Shown: positions 1 to 8,733 of the stretch, in pieces | Layout of the letters: every line of letters begins with the position of its first letter | How positions within the stretch are numbered: position 1 is the first letter of the stretch | NCBI GenBank assembly: GCA_001768555.1 | Contig: MEOD01000046.1 | Location: 1-40,171 of the forward strand | Source of the DNA: Bacteroidetes bacterium GWF2_29_10 | GTDB lineage: Bacteria; Bacteroidota; Bacteroidia; Bacteroidales; GWE2-29-8 | DNA: 40,171 bases | Reading direction: 5' to 3' | Made by a program: the position numbers and the translations under genes | The notes under the pieces: model-generated | Told to the model about the DNA's origin: nothing | Database searches by the model: none | The model's input: only the letters and a program-made list of their open reading frames with translations

Positions 1-24
1 GTGGGAGAGTATGTAGTCGCCACC
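1..24 (+). rRNA. rrf: 5S rRNA, 3' end only (partial)
   Basis: The first bases match the conserved 3' end of bacterial 5S rRNA (GGGAGAGT followed by GTCGCCACC). The rest of the gene lies before the window. It is followed within about 12 bases by a strong rho-independent terminator, as expected for the last gene of an rRNA operon. The exact 3' end is approximate. Confidence 0.72.
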
Positions 25-35
25 TTATTTTTATC

Positions 36-67
36 AAAAAGCCCCTCGTGAAAACTTGGGGCTTTTT
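36..67 (+). terminator. Rho-independent terminator of the rRNA operon
   Basis: A 10-bp perfect stem (AAAAAGCCCC paired with GGGGCTTTTT) encloses a 12-base loop and ends in a T-run. It lies directly after the 5S rRNA end and should end rRNA operon transcription. Confidence 0.85.
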
Positions 68-209
68 TCGTTTATAACAAAATTTTTTTATAAAAAACTC
101 AAATTAAAATTTAATAGTTTTATAATGTACGAAAACAGTAGTATTTGATAAAGAGTGTGAAAATTAAACTAATAATTGATTTTTTTTTATAATGAAACAA
201 AATTTAATG

Positions 210-217
210 TAAGTTTG
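210..217 (+). promoter_or_regulatory. Candidate Bacteroidota -7 promoter element for the aminotransferase
   Basis: TAAGTTTG matches the TAnnTTTG consensus of Bacteroidota sigma-A-type promoters and lies about 50 bases before the start codon. No clear -33 TTTG element was identified, so this rests on the -7 match and its position. Confidence 0.45.
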
Positions 218-266
218 CAGATAATGAAAAACATAAATAATAAGATAATTTTAAAATAAAAATACA

Positions 267-1463
267 ATGGAAGCATTATCAAAAAGAATTCAAAGTCTTT
301 CAGAATCAGAAACTTTGGCTATGACAAAAAAGAGTAGAGAATTAAAGGCTCAAGGCTTTGATGTTATAAATTTAAGTATTGGTGAACCAGATTTTTTTAC
401 TCCAAATTATATTAAAGAAGCAGCAAAGAAAGCTATTGATGAAAATTATAGTTTTTATACGCCTGTTTCTGGTTATCAAGATTTGCGAGAGGCAATTTGC
501 AAAAAGTTGAAAAGGGATAATAATCTGGATTATACTGCAGATCAAATAGTTGTTTCAACAGGAGCAAAACAATCAATTGCTAATGCTGTATTAGCTTTAG
601 TAAATCCAGGAGAAGAGGTTATTGTTCCTGCTCCTTATTGGGTTAGTTACAGGGAGATTGTAAAGTTGGCAGAAGCAAAGTCTGTTTATGTAAATGCAAC
701 AGTAGAGAATGATTTTAAGGTAACGCCACAACAACTAAGGGATGCAATAACTCCAAAGACAAAGTTAATTATGTATAGTTCTCCATGTAACCCAACAGGT
801 TCTGTATATACAAAGGATGAGTTGGAGGCAATAGCTATTATGTTGAAAGAATTTCCAAATATTTATATTATAGCAGATGAAATATATGAAAAAATAAATT
901 TTAGTGGGGAGCCTCATGCAAGCATGGCTCAGTTTGATTTTATAAAAGATAGGGTTATTACTGTTAATGGTATTTCAAAAGGATATGCAATGACTGGTTG
1001 GCGTTTGGGATATATTGCAGCTCCAAAGTTTATAGCTCAGGCTTGTGATAAACTTCAAGGACAGTTTACATCGGGAACTAATTCTATTACGCAAAGGGCT
1101 ACAATAACTGCAATGTTAGAAGAAACAGATGATATAGAAAAAATGGTTATCGAGTTTAAAAAGAGGCGAGATCATGTTATTAATATGCTTAAAGAAATTC
1201 CAGGTTTGACAATAAATGTGCCTCAAGGGGCTTTTTATATATTCCCAAAAGTTAATCATTATTTTGGTAAAACGGATGGTAAAACTGTTATTAATAATTG
1301 TACTGATTTAGCAATGTATTTGATAAATGATGCAAATGTAGCTTTGGTGCAAGGAGATGCTTTTGGTGATGCTGATTGTATAAGAATCTCTTATGCTACA
1401 TCAATAGAAATATTAACAGAGGCAATAAATAGATTGAAAAAATCATTGGCAAAGCTTAAATAG
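267..1463 (+). CDS. Class I PLP-dependent aminotransferase (aspartate aminotransferase type)
   Basis: A 398-residue fold-type I aminotransferase, the usual length for bacterial aspartate or aromatic aminotransferases of the AspC/AspB (1-gamma) group. Visible signatures are YTPVSGYQDLREAI near the N-terminus, SSPCNPTG in the substrate and cofactor region, the ADEIYEKI stretch with the conserved Asp and Tyr, and the PLP-lysine motif SKGYAMTGWRLGY with the Schiff-base Lys at about residue 238. FRISYA-like RISYATS near the C-terminus carries the Arg expected to bind the alpha-carboxylate. It probably transfers the amino group from aspartate or a related amino acid to 2-oxoglutarate in the cytosol. 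The exact amino donor cannot be read from sequence. It is the first protein gene after the rRNA operon and has its own promoter-like element. Confidence 0.92.
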   Translation: MEALSKRIQSLSESETLAMTKKSRELKAQGFDVINLSIGEPDFFTPNYIKEAAKKAIDENYSFYTPVSGYQDLREAICKKLKRDNNLDYTADQIVVSTGAKQSIANAVLALVNPGEEVIVPAPYWVSYREIVKLAEAKSVYVNATVENDFKVTPQQLRDAITPKTKLIMYSSPCNPTGSVYTKDELEAIAIMLKEFPNIYIIADEIYEKINFSGEPHASMAQFDFIKDRVITVNGISKGYAMTGWRLGYIAAPKFIAQACDKLQGQFTSGTNSITQRATITAMLEETDDIEKMVIEFKKRRDHVINMLKEIPGLTINVPQGAFYIFPKVNHYFGKTDGKTVINNCTDLAMYLINDANVALVQGDAFGDADCIRISYATSIEILTEAINRLKKSLAKLK

Positions 1464-1487
1464 AATATTAAAAGGAAGTTTTGGATG

Positions 1488-1513
1488 CCTGACAGAATTT
1501 GTTTTTTGTCAGG
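1488..1513 (+). promoter_or_regulatory. Hairpin between the aminotransferase and the RfaE-type kinase
   Basis: CCTGACA and TGTCAGG form an inverted repeat with an A/T-rich loop. It lies between two co-oriented genes and lacks a long trailing T-run, so it is a weak terminator at best. It covers the codons that the ORF track assigns to the kinase N-terminus, which argues that translation starts after it. Confidence 0.4.
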
Positions 1514-1532
1514 TATCTTAAAAAATAATTAT

Positions 1533-2546
1533 ATGCTTAACAAATACATCAAGAGTATATTTGAATCATTTAAAACGGTAAATCCATTAGTAATAGGAGA
1601 TGTTATGCTTGATTCTTATATTTGGGGTAAGGTTGATAGGATTTCTCCAGAGGCTCCAGTTCCAATAGTTCATATTTCTAAGAAGGAAAATAGGCTTGGA
1701 GGAGCAGCAAATGTTGCAATAAATTTAAAAGAGCTAGGGTGTAATCCGATAATTTGTTCTGTAATAGGAGCGGATGATAATTCTAATTTATTAAAGCAAT
1801 TGTTTAAGGAACATCAATTGTTAACGGATGGATTAATTTGTAATGCGGAGCGTTTGACAACGCAAAAGACAAGAGTTATTGGAAATAATTTTCAAATGAT
1901 TAGAATTGATGATGAAATATGTAATCCCGTTAGTGTGGAAATAGAATCAATTCTTATTGAAAGGGTAAAAACAATTATAAAAAAAAAACAAATTAATGTA
2001 ATTGTTTTTGAGGATTACGATAAAGGAGTTTTAACAAAAAATATTATAACAAGTATTATTAAATTTGCAAAGGCCAATAATATTCCAACAGTTGTTGACC
2101 CAAAGAAGCGCAATTTTTCTTATTACAAAAATGTTACACTTCTAAAACCTAATTTTAAAGAGCTTAAGGAAGGCTTGAAATTAGATGAATTAAAAGCAAC
2201 AAAAGAGACTTTAAATGATGTTTCAAAAGAACTGTTTAAGCTTTTAAATAATAGTTCTTTAGTTGTTACACTTTCAGAGAAAGGGATTTTTTATATAAAG
2301 AATGAGTCAGAATTAGATGCTAAAATATTTCCTGCAACGGTAAGGAATATTGCAGATGTTTCAGGGGCAGGGGACACGGTTATTAGCGTGCTAGCTTTAT
2401 TTGTTGCTTTAAATATAGAGCCTTATTTAATGACTCAAATAGCTAATTTGGCGGGAGGTATTGTTTGTGAAGAGATAGGCACGGTTCCTATCAATAAGGC
2501 TAAATTATTAAAAGAATCAATCAAATATTTCGCAGAAAATAAATAG
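1533..2546 (+). CDS. PfkB-family sugar kinase, RfaE1/HldE kinase-domain-like (heptose 7-phosphate kinase type)
   Basis: A ribokinase/PfkB-family kinase. The N-terminal half has GDVMLDSYIWGKVDRISPEA and RLGGAANVAINL, typical of the RfaE/HldE kinase domain (D-glycero-beta-D-manno-heptose 7-phosphate kinase, for lipopolysaccharide core). The C-terminal half has the PfkB signature DVSGAGDT with the catalytic Asp. There is no C-terminal nucleotidyltransferase domain, so this is the kinase-only (RfaE1) form. The ORF track starts at 1485, but that extension (MPDRICFLSG) falls in an inverted repeat and is not family-like. The next ATG at 1533 gives the usual N-terminus and is preferred. The sugar specificity is inferred from family resemblance. 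It is followed 3 bases later by dtd, suggesting co-transcription. Confidence 0.85.
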   Translation: MLNKYIKSIFESFKTVNPLVIGDVMLDSYIWGKVDRISPEAPVPIVHISKKENRLGGAANVAINLKELGCNPIICSVIGADDNSNLLKQLFKEHQLLTDGLICNAERLTTQKTRVIGNNFQMIRIDDEICNPVSVEIESILIERVKTIIKKKQINVIVFEDYDKGVLTKNIITSIIKFAKANNIPTVVDPKKRNFSYYKNVTLLKPNFKELKEGLKLDELKATKETLNDVSKELFKLLNNSSLVVTLSEKGIFYIKNESELDAKIFPATVRNIADVSGAGDTVISVLALFVALNIEPYLMTQIANLAGGIVCEEIGTVPINKAKLLKESIKYFAENK

Positions 2547-2549
2547 TTC

Positions 2550-3002
2550 ATGCGTGTTGTACTTCAACGAGTAAGTCAGGCTTCTGTAAGTGTTAATAAA
2601 GAAATAGTAGGTTCGATTAATCATGGACTCTTAATCTTTGTTGGTATTGTTGAAGCGGATACAGAAAATGACATTGAATGGCTTGCTAATAAAATAGTGG
2701 GGTTAAGAATATTCAATGATGCTGAATGTAAAATGAACTTGTCTCTAAAGGATGTAAATGGTGAGATATTGCTTATTAGCCAATTTACATTGTCTGCTTC
2801 AACTAAAAAAGGATTCAGACCTTCTTTTATCTATGCAGCACCTCCTCAAATAGCAATTCCAATTTATGAAAGATTTATAATAAAACTAGAAGAATATTTG
2901 GGTAAAAGTATAGCAAAAGGAATATTTGGTGCAGATATGAAGATAAGTCTTACAAATGATGGTCCAGTGACGATAATAATTGATTCGAAAAATAAGGAAT
3001 AA
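2550..3002 (+). CDS. dtd: D-aminoacyl-tRNA deacylase
   Basis: A 150-residue protein of standard Dtd length. It begins MRVVLQRVSQASV and carries both active-site cross-dimer motifs of the family: SQFTL around residue 78 and NDGPVTI near the C-terminus (the NxGPxT motif), plus GFRPSF. Dtd hydrolyses D-amino acids (and mischarged Gly) from tRNA, a cytosolic proofreading step in translation. It begins 3 bases after the kinase stop codon, so it probably shares a transcript with it. Identification is firm. Confidence 0.95.
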   Translation: MRVVLQRVSQASVSVNKEIVGSINHGLLIFVGIVEADTENDIEWLANKIVGLRIFNDAECKMNLSLKDVNGEILLISQFTLSASTKKGFRPSFIYAAPPQIAIPIYERFIIKLEEYLGKSIAKGIFGADMKISLTNDGPVTIIIDSKNKE

Positions 3003-3084
3003 TACAAAAAAACATCTCTGTTTTTAAAATAATATTATATTTACACAACTTTTTGTATTAAAAACTTATTTAATTCCTTAATTT

Positions 3085-4620
3085 ATGAGTAATCAAATAT
3101 GGGCAAGAAAGCCCGTTTCAATGTTTGAAGAGGATCAAAAAAATAGTAAATTAAACAAAGTATTAGGAAAGTGGGGATTAACTGCAATGGGTATTGGTGC
3201 AGTTATTGGTGCAGGAATATTTGTTTTAACGGGTCTTGCTGCAAGAGAATATGCAGGTCCTGCATTAGCAGTATCATTTATTATAGCTGGTATTGGTTGT
3301 GCATTTGCAGCTTTGTGTTATGCCGAGTTTGCGTCATTGTTGCCAGTCGAGGGTTCGGCCTATGCATATTCTTATGCTACGATGGGAGAGTTTTTTGCAT
3401 GGATAATTGGTTGGGATTTAATATTGGAATACGCTATGGCTTCAGCTTCTGTTGCTGTAGGTTGGTCTGGGTATTTAGGAAAGTTTTTAGCATTATTTAA
3501 TATTCATTTGCCTTTATGGCTAATGCACGATCATGCAACCGTAACAAGAATATTGAATGAGGCTACTTCGAAGGGAGTTATTGGAGATTTAAGCAATCAA
3601 TATTCGTCTATAGATGTGCCTAGCTTTATGGGGTTTAATATTGCTTTTAATTTGCCTGCTTTTTTTATTATAATGATTGTTACGGCTATTTTAGTTAAGG
3701 GAATAAAGGAAGCGGCAAATACAAATTTAATTATGGTTGCAGTAAAAGTTGCAGTAATATTATTTGTTATTATTGTAGGATCTTTTTTTATTGATACAAA
3801 TAACTGGGTGCCTTTTATTCCAGAAAGGTATATTGATGCTTCTGGACATGGACATTATGGTTGGATGGGAGTATTGTCAGGGGCAGCTTATGTATTTTTT
3901 GCTTATATTGGTTTTGATGCGGTGTCGACACAGGCAGGGGAGGCGAAAAACCCGCAAAAGTCAGTTCCATTTGGAATAATAGTTTCATTAATTGTTTGTA
4001 CTATTTTGTATATTTTAGTTGCATTAGTTTTAACAGGAATGATAAGTTATAAAGAGATAGACTTAGAAGCCCCCCTATCAGCAGTGTTTGCATCATATAA
4101 TTTAGGGTTTGCAGTTTTTATTATTTCCATAGCCGCAATAGCAGGTTTAACATCAGTTTTATTGGTAATGCTATTAGGTCAATCTAGAGTCTTTTATGCA
4201 ATGTCTAGAGATGGATTATTACCCAAAAGTACATTTGGGGAACTTCATAATAAGTTCAAAACACCATATAAAGCTACCATACTAACAGGAGTTGTTGTTG
4301 CTTTTATTTCTGCACTTACTCCAATTGAGGATATAGCTAAATTAGTTAATATAGGAACGTTGTTGGCATTTATTTTAGTTTGTATAGCTGTTTGGATTAT
4401 GCGAGTAAAAGAACCCGATCGTCCTCGACCATTTAAAACACCTTATCTCCCAGTTGTAGCTACTCTTGGTATATTGAGTAATCTTGCTATGATGTTAAGC
4501 CTAGAATTAGTTAATTGGTTACGCTTGGTAGCATGGTTAGCTATAGGTTGTATTATTTATTTTGCTTACAGCAAAAGACATAGTCTACTGGGGAAAAGAC
4601 TAAAGGAAAATAAATTGTAA
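3085..4620 (+). CDS. APC-superfamily amino acid permease (cationic amino acid transporter type)
   Basis: A 511-residue inner-membrane transporter with about 12 or more hydrophobic segments. The first helix contains GIGAVIGAGIFVLTG, the unwound substrate-binding stretch of APC transporters. The loop LLGQSRVFYAMSRDGLLP and the segment FFAYIGFDAVSTQAGEAKNPQKS are hallmarks of the CAT/YfnA group of the APC superfamily. It should import amino acids by proton symport; substrate identity is not determinable from sequence. An 82-base AT-rich gap separates it from dtd, so it may have its own promoter. The gene for the cytochrome c biogenesis protein follows 9 bases after its stop codon. Confidence 0.92.
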   Translation: MSNQIWARKPVSMFEEDQKNSKLNKVLGKWGLTAMGIGAVIGAGIFVLTGLAAREYAGPALAVSFIIAGIGCAFAALCYAEFASLLPVEGSAYAYSYATMGEFFAWIIGWDLILEYAMASASVAVGWSGYLGKFLALFNIHLPLWLMHDHATVTRILNEATSKGVIGDLSNQYSSIDVPSFMGFNIAFNLPAFFIIMIVTAILVKGIKEAANTNLIMVAVKVAVILFVIIVGSFFIDTNNWVPFIPERYIDASGHGHYGWMGVLSGAAYVFFAYIGFDAVSTQAGEAKNPQKSVPFGIIVSLIVCTILYILVALVLTGMISYKEIDLEAPLSAVFASYNLGFAVFIISIAAIAGLTSVLLVMLLGQSRVFYAMSRDGLLPKSTFGELHNKFKTPYKATILTGVVVAFISALTPIEDIAKLVNIGTLLAFILVCIAVWIMRVKEPDRPRPFKTPYLPVVATLGILSNLAMMLSLELVNWLRLVAWLAIGCIIYFAYSKRHSLLGKRLKENKL

Positions 4621-4629
4621 TAATACTTT

Positions 4630-6930
4630 ATGCAAGAATGGCTTGGCATTTCTCTATTAGGTGATTCATTAATAAAATTTGCCTTTCTTTTAATATTGGT
4701 ATCTATATTATGCATTTTCCTCAATAAAGTATACCAAAAAGAAGTTTTTTATAGAATAGCAAAAGGTCTTAACATTACTGTTTTTATTATTCTTGCTACT
4801 TCTGTTTTATTATTATATTATCTTATTTTTGAACATCGTTTTGAATTTTACTATGTTTGGAAATATACATCTCTCAATTTAGAAACTATTTATCTTATTT
4901 CTGCATTATGGGCTGGTCAAAATGGAAGTATTTTGTTTTGGGTTACATTTCAGGCTATAATTCTATTATTTATAAAGCATAATAGTAGAAACAAAAACAC
5001 CATATTAATCATTTCCTTTATCCAATTAATGCTTGTTTTTTTAATTATAGGAATTAAGATGGGAGATCTGGAAATCGGGCGAGGAATATTTACGTTATTA
5101 AGTGATGCTTCTGAATATCAGCATGAATTATTATTCAATAATCCTCAATATTTGCAATTTATAAATGATGGAAATGATATTAACCCAATATTAAAGCATC
5201 CTTTGATGAGCATTCATCCTCCTTTGCTTTTTATGGGATATGTTTTTGCTGCTTTTTTATATGCAAGTACTGCAAATTTTTTAATTACTCAAAATAAAAA
5301 GATCCTTAATGTTATTCAATTATGGAATCTTTTAGCATTGTTATTTGTTTCTTTAGGAATTATATCGGGAGGATTTTGGGCGCATGAATCTTTAAGTTTT
5401 GGGGGATTTTGGACATGGGATCCAATTGAAAATGCATCTTTATCAATTTGGATATTTCTAATTGTTTCGACGCATACAAATCTTATTACAATTAAAAATA
5501 AGTTCAATTATTTAACCAATGCTGTTATTAATCTATTGCCTTTTATAATTACTATCTATACTAGTTTTTTAACCCGAAGTGGATTATTAAATGAAACATC
5601 CGTTCATGCTTTTGCTGATAAAGAATATAAAATAACAATGTTCTTCTATCTAATTATAATATTAATATTTTCAATAATAATTAGCATTGTATATCTAAGA
5701 AATAATAAAAAAGTAAGTGCTACGAGCAATATTGAAATTAATAGGGAAAACCTTGTGACAGCATCAATGTTTGTTCTTCTAATTTTAAATATTAAAATAA
5801 TATTAAGTATTTCTTTACCCATAATTAATTACATCATAAATTCCAACCTTACATTACCCATTGATACTATAGGATATTATAATAAAAATGTATCATTTTT
5901 TACAATAATAATAAATATCTTGTTTTGCTTTAGTTTATATCTTTATAAGGCAAAAACATTTAAAAAGAAATCAATAACAATCATTGCAAGCTTTATTATT
6001 ATTGCTTCAGGCATAATAATTCCTATAGAATTATATGAAAATTTAACCAACACTATTCTTTTTACTTCATCATTAATGGCTATATTACTTCTGTTTTTTA
6101 TAAAACAAAATAATGCAGCCAAGTTATCACACGTTGGTATATTCTTGCTTATTATTTCATTTATTATTTCCTTTTCAGAAACCAAATTAAACCAATTCCA
6201 TTATCAAAATAATAAAATAGAAATAAAACAAAATGAATATTCAAGTCTGAATTCTAAACTTAAAGTAAAATTAATCAATATTCAACACACTCAGGACATC
6301 ATTAAATACCATATTCAATTAACGGCAAGTAATAGAAACGATTCCACTATATATGATTTATTCCCTTTCTCTAGAATTTCTAAAAATTTCGGAATTGTAA
6401 ATGAACCTTATATCTTCAGAACATTTGCAACCGATTTATTCTTTAATATTGCTAATCTGGAGCAAAAACAACCTCACAACATTAATATAAAATTACATGA
6501 CACTACACAAATTGATGATTATAAGTTTATATTTGATAAAATAGAAGTAGTTAATCTATCCAATCAATCAAACACAAAAGAATCAATACAACAAAATATT
6601 GAAAATCTCAAAATAAAAGCTTATTTTTCTATCAATAACAATATTAAGTCTCATAAATTACAAGCTTCTTACATAATCAAAAACAATAATGTTTATTTTG
6701 AAGATGACTCTTTACAAAACCTAAACTTAAAAATACGTTTTGTTGGTATATCGGATAATGAAAACACAATTAAAGTACGCATTGAATACTTGAATCCAAA
6801 TACATTATCCTTATTTTTTAAAGATTTTCCTTTTTTCTCTCTTATTATTATTTCTTTATTAATCCTATTTACTGGCTTAATTTACTCTATTGTAAATAGG
6901 ATTGTAAGCATATCAAAGATTAAAGCGTAA
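4630..6930 (+). CDS. ccmF: Cytochrome c biogenesis protein, CcmF/CcsA family (haem lyase component)
   Basis: A 766-residue polytopic membrane protein. It contains the tryptophan-rich haem-handling signature GGFWTWDPIENASL (WWD-domain type, residues about 257-270), preceded by HPPLLFMGYVFA with a conserved His and followed by FLTRSGLLNETSVHAF with another conserved His, as in CcmF/NrfE. These proteins attach haem to apocytochrome c on the periplasmic side. The C-terminal third (about residues 520-745) looks like a large extracytoplasmic domain ended by a final membrane helix. It is longer than the E. coli protein. It lies 9 bases downstream of the permease; no ccmE or other ccm gene is visible beside it. 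It converges with the minus-strand gene ending at 6946 with only 15 bases between stops. Confidence 0.85.
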   Translation: MQEWLGISLLGDSLIKFAFLLILVSILCIFLNKVYQKEVFYRIAKGLNITVFIILATSVLLLYYLIFEHRFEFYYVWKYTSLNLETIYLISALWAGQNGSILFWVTFQAIILLFIKHNSRNKNTILIISFIQLMLVFLIIGIKMGDLEIGRGIFTLLSDASEYQHELLFNNPQYLQFINDGNDINPILKHPLMSIHPPLLFMGYVFAAFLYASTANFLITQNKKILNVIQLWNLLALLFVSLGIISGGFWAHESLSFGGFWTWDPIENASLSIWIFLIVSTHTNLITIKNKFNYLTNAVINLLPFIITIYTSFLTRSGLLNETSVHAFADKEYKITMFFYLIIILIFSIIISIVYLRNNKKVSATSNIEINRENLVTASMFVLLILNIKIILSISLPIINYIINSNLTLPIDTIGYYNKNVSFFTIIINILFCFSLYLYKAKTFKKKSITIIASFIIIASGIIIPIELYENLTNTILFTSSLMAILLLFFIKQNNAAKLSHVGIFLLIISFIISFSETKLNQFHYQNNKIEIKQNEYSSLNSKLKVKLINIQHTQDIIKYHIQLTASNRNDSTIYDLFPFSRISKNFGIVNEPYIFRTFATDLFFNIANLEQKQPHNINIKLHDTTQIDDYKFIFDKIEVVNLSNQSNTKESIQQNIENLKIKAYFSINNNIKSHKLQASYIIKNNNVYFEDDSLQNLNLKIRFVGISDNENTIKVRIEYLNPNTLSLFFKDFPFFSLIIISLLILFTGLIYSIVNRIVSISKIKA

Positions 6931-6945
6931 ATACGACATTCAGCA

Positions 6946-7506
6946 TTAAATCATTTTCTCAAGCAATGGGGTATTTCCTTCCAAGTTATCAAATATTTGA
7001 ATTTTAATTGACTTGTTCTTTATGTAATTAGCAAATGATTTGTATCTTTTTAATCTCTTAAAATCTGCAAAAACAGAATTGTAAAACTCATCCAACTTAT
7101 CACTAGAAATAGTGTCATTTCCATCAATCCAAAATAATTCATTTTGCACAACTAACAGCTCTTCGCTTGTTTTGCTTATTTTAATATTTTCATAACTCCA
7201 AACCCCTTTTTCTTTTAATATTTTAAGACCTTTCTTTATTTCTACTTCATTTTTCCAATTTAAATACTGACGTTCCATATTTTTAAAATTCAAAAAAACT
7301 ACACCTATTCCTGGAATAATAAAAGTGTAAAATAAATCTAGAAAATTTAAAGATTTTAAGTTTTCTATATTATAAATTTTTACATATATTACAGTAAATA
7401 TTAACAACTGTAATAACAAAATGAGAGTATTATAAAAAATATAAAGCCATTTATGTGTTACCCATTTTTTTAGAAATTTTATTTGTTTTGCATTTAATTC
7501 TTCCAT
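6946..7506 (-). CDS. Hypothetical membrane protein with two N-terminal transmembrane segments
   Basis: A 186-residue protein I do not recognise. After a short basic stretch (IKFLKKWVTHKWLY) it has two hydrophobic segments (roughly residues 20-42 and 55-75). A charged, presumably cytosolic tail of about 110 residues follows, containing VQNELFWIDGNDTIS and FADFKRLKRYKSF. The N-terminal half resembles the neighbouring gene 7541..7822 in layout and sequence (AKQIKFLKKW against AKDVRFFKRW), so the two are likely paralogues. It lies 34 bases after that gene on the same strand and probably shares its transcript. No function is proposed. Confidence 0.7.
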   Translation of the reverse strand: MEELNAKQIKFLKKWVTHKWLYIFYNTLILLLQLLIFTVIYVKIYNIENLKSLNFLDLFYTFIIPGIGVVFLNFKNMERQYLNWKNEVEIKKGLKILKEKGVWSYENIKISKTSEELLVVQNELFWIDGNDTISSDKLDEFYNSVFADFKRLKRYKSFANYIKNKSIKIQIFDNLEGNTPLLEKMI

Positions 7507-7540
7507 AATTCAAGTGTTTTTTTAAAAATTTCTTTTCCCA

Positions 7541-7822
7541 TTATATTCCTTTTAATTTAGAATACTTAATTTCCTTTTTTTTGAACAATCGCACTCCTAA
7601 AAACCATTCTAAAAGAGAAAATCCTGATATTTTAAATAGAAAATTAAACAAAGCAATGTCTTTAATTTTATAATTATAGTCAAATAAAAATGATGTTAAT
7701 GCTGCAAAAAATCCTAATAAAAAAGCATATTTTAAACAAAACAACCATTTGCATTTTCTTTGTTTCTCCCACCTTTTAAAAAACCTCACGTCTTTTGCAC
7801 TTATTGTATCCATTACTATCAT
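7541..7822 (-). CDS. Small hypothetical membrane protein, paralogue of its neighbour
   Basis: A 93-residue protein with a basic N-terminus (FFKRWEKQRKCKWLF) and two hydrophobic segments, ending in a Lys-rich tail (KKKEIKYSKLKG). It matches the N-terminal half of the 6946..7506 product in order and spacing, but lacks the long soluble tail. An internal ATG three codons in (MDTISAKDV) is an equally possible start. A -7-like promoter element lies about 50 bases upstream. The function is unknown; the pair lies at the edge of the accessory island. Confidence 0.65.
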   Translation of the reverse strand: MIVMDTISAKDVRFFKRWEKQRKCKWLFCLKYAFLLGFFAALTSFLFDYNYKIKDIALFNFLFKISGFSLLEWFLGVRLFKKKEIKYSKLKGI

Positions 7823-7871
7823 TTTTTTTGTAAATAAATATCTTTTGTAAATAAAAAAAACTTATTCAATG

Positions 7872-7879
7872 CAAATATA
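7872..7879 (-). promoter_or_regulatory. Candidate -7 promoter element for the minus-strand membrane gene pair
   Basis: On the minus strand this reads TATATTTG, a full match to TAnnTTTG. It lies about 50 bases upstream of the 7822 start codon. Confidence 0.45.
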
Positions 7880-7922
7880 ATACTTTTAAATAATATTTAT
7901 TTGAATTATAGAAAAAAGTAAA

Positions 7923-8254
7923 GAGGCCGTTGCAATAAGCACTATTTAATAATTTCGTTATTAAATCTCACTAATTTTTTAGATTTTGTTAATGATTTGT
8001 CAAAATTTAGTCAATTTATTGATGAATATTGGATAGGGTGCACCTGATTTTGGGTATTTTTTTCTTTATTTTTGACAATTAGACACAATAATCTCAGGTG
8101 TTTCACTTTCTTTTTAATAATGCCTATTCGGAAATCCTATTTGTGATGTTATTTTTACTTTCATGCTACAAATATATAAACCATCCAACACAAACAACCG
8201 TATATTAATAATTTAAGTAATTATTTTGTGAAATTTCGCCTTGCGACGGTCTCT
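7923..8254. mobile_element. Possible MITE or insertion-sequence remnant with inverted ends
   Basis: This 332-base non-coding stretch begins GAGGCCGTTGCAA and ends TTGCGACGGTCTC. The reverse complement of the right end is GAGACCGTCGCAA, matching 11 of 13 bases. Ends of the form GAGACCGTTGCAA are, as far as I recall, common in DDE-type insertion sequences of Bacteroidota. No transposase reading frame remains. No convincing target-site duplication is visible directly at the ends, although similar AT-rich sequences lie at 7899-7922 and 8513-8537. Confidence 0.4.
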
Positions 8255-8388
8255 ATATATAAATATTAAAAAAATCATCTAACACACGTTTTTATTTAGA
8301 TAATCCTGAAAATAAGTTTACAGTTTTTTTTCATAATTATAATCTTTTGTGTAAACCTATTTTAGGACGAGATAATATTATAGTAGCT

Positions 8389-8442
8389 TTATAGTACCTT
8401 TTATGTACTGTTATAGTACCTTTCATGTACTGTTCATGTACT
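8389..8442. repeat. 22-bp tandem repeat with internal AGTAC/GTACT palindromes
   Basis: Two 22-base units (8389-8410 and 8411-8432) differ at one position and are followed by a partial third copy. Each unit contains AGTAC, a 7-base spacer and GTACT, forming a short dyad. It lies in a gene-free region. It may be a protein-binding site cluster or a simple local duplication. Confidence 0.6.
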
Positions 8443-8540
8443 TTAATAGATTTTTTATACTGACAATTAGCTATTTGTGCAAATTGTTGCAAATTAGCGT
8501 TTTAGACAATTAATTTGAATCATTAGAGAAAAGTAAATAA

Positions 8541-8617
8541 AATTAAGTGGAAAGAAAGCATCAAAAAAGTACTAAGCATTCATATCCCGACAACCAAAGG
8601 ATTAGATGTGTGATGGA
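8541..8617 (+). repeat. 77-bp direct repeat, left copy: remnant of the 3' end of a radical-SAM-like gene
   Basis: This stretch matches 14906..14982 with only four differences over 77 bases, including the last codons and stop of the 14658..14978 reading frame. It is not part of an open frame of useful length here. The two copies bracket about 6.3 kb of accessory genes in direct orientation. Confidence 0.85.
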
Positions 8618-8698
8618 GAGTATTGTAATGAAAAACAAAACCCAAAATTAAACATCATATAAATAAAATAAATATTTTTTAATTGTACAAAAATATTA

Positions 8699-8706
8699 TA
8701 TATTTG
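8699..8706 (+). promoter_or_regulatory. Candidate -7 promoter element upstream of the FGE fragment
   Basis: TATATTTG matches TAnnTTTG, 27 bases before the fragment's first ATG at 8734. It suggests the promoter survived while the gene body did not. Confidence 0.4.
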
Positions 8707-8733
8707 CAAGGGTAAATATATAACCTTTTTATT

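Noticed and set aside
1488-1513. Intrinsic terminator between the aminotransferase and kinase genes
   Set aside because: The hairpin lacks a trailing T-run of useful length, so it is listed only as a hairpin of unknown role.
3171-3500. 109-residue Cys/Trp-rich ORF
   Set aside because: Frame-shifted shadow inside the APC permease gene; composition is not protein-like.
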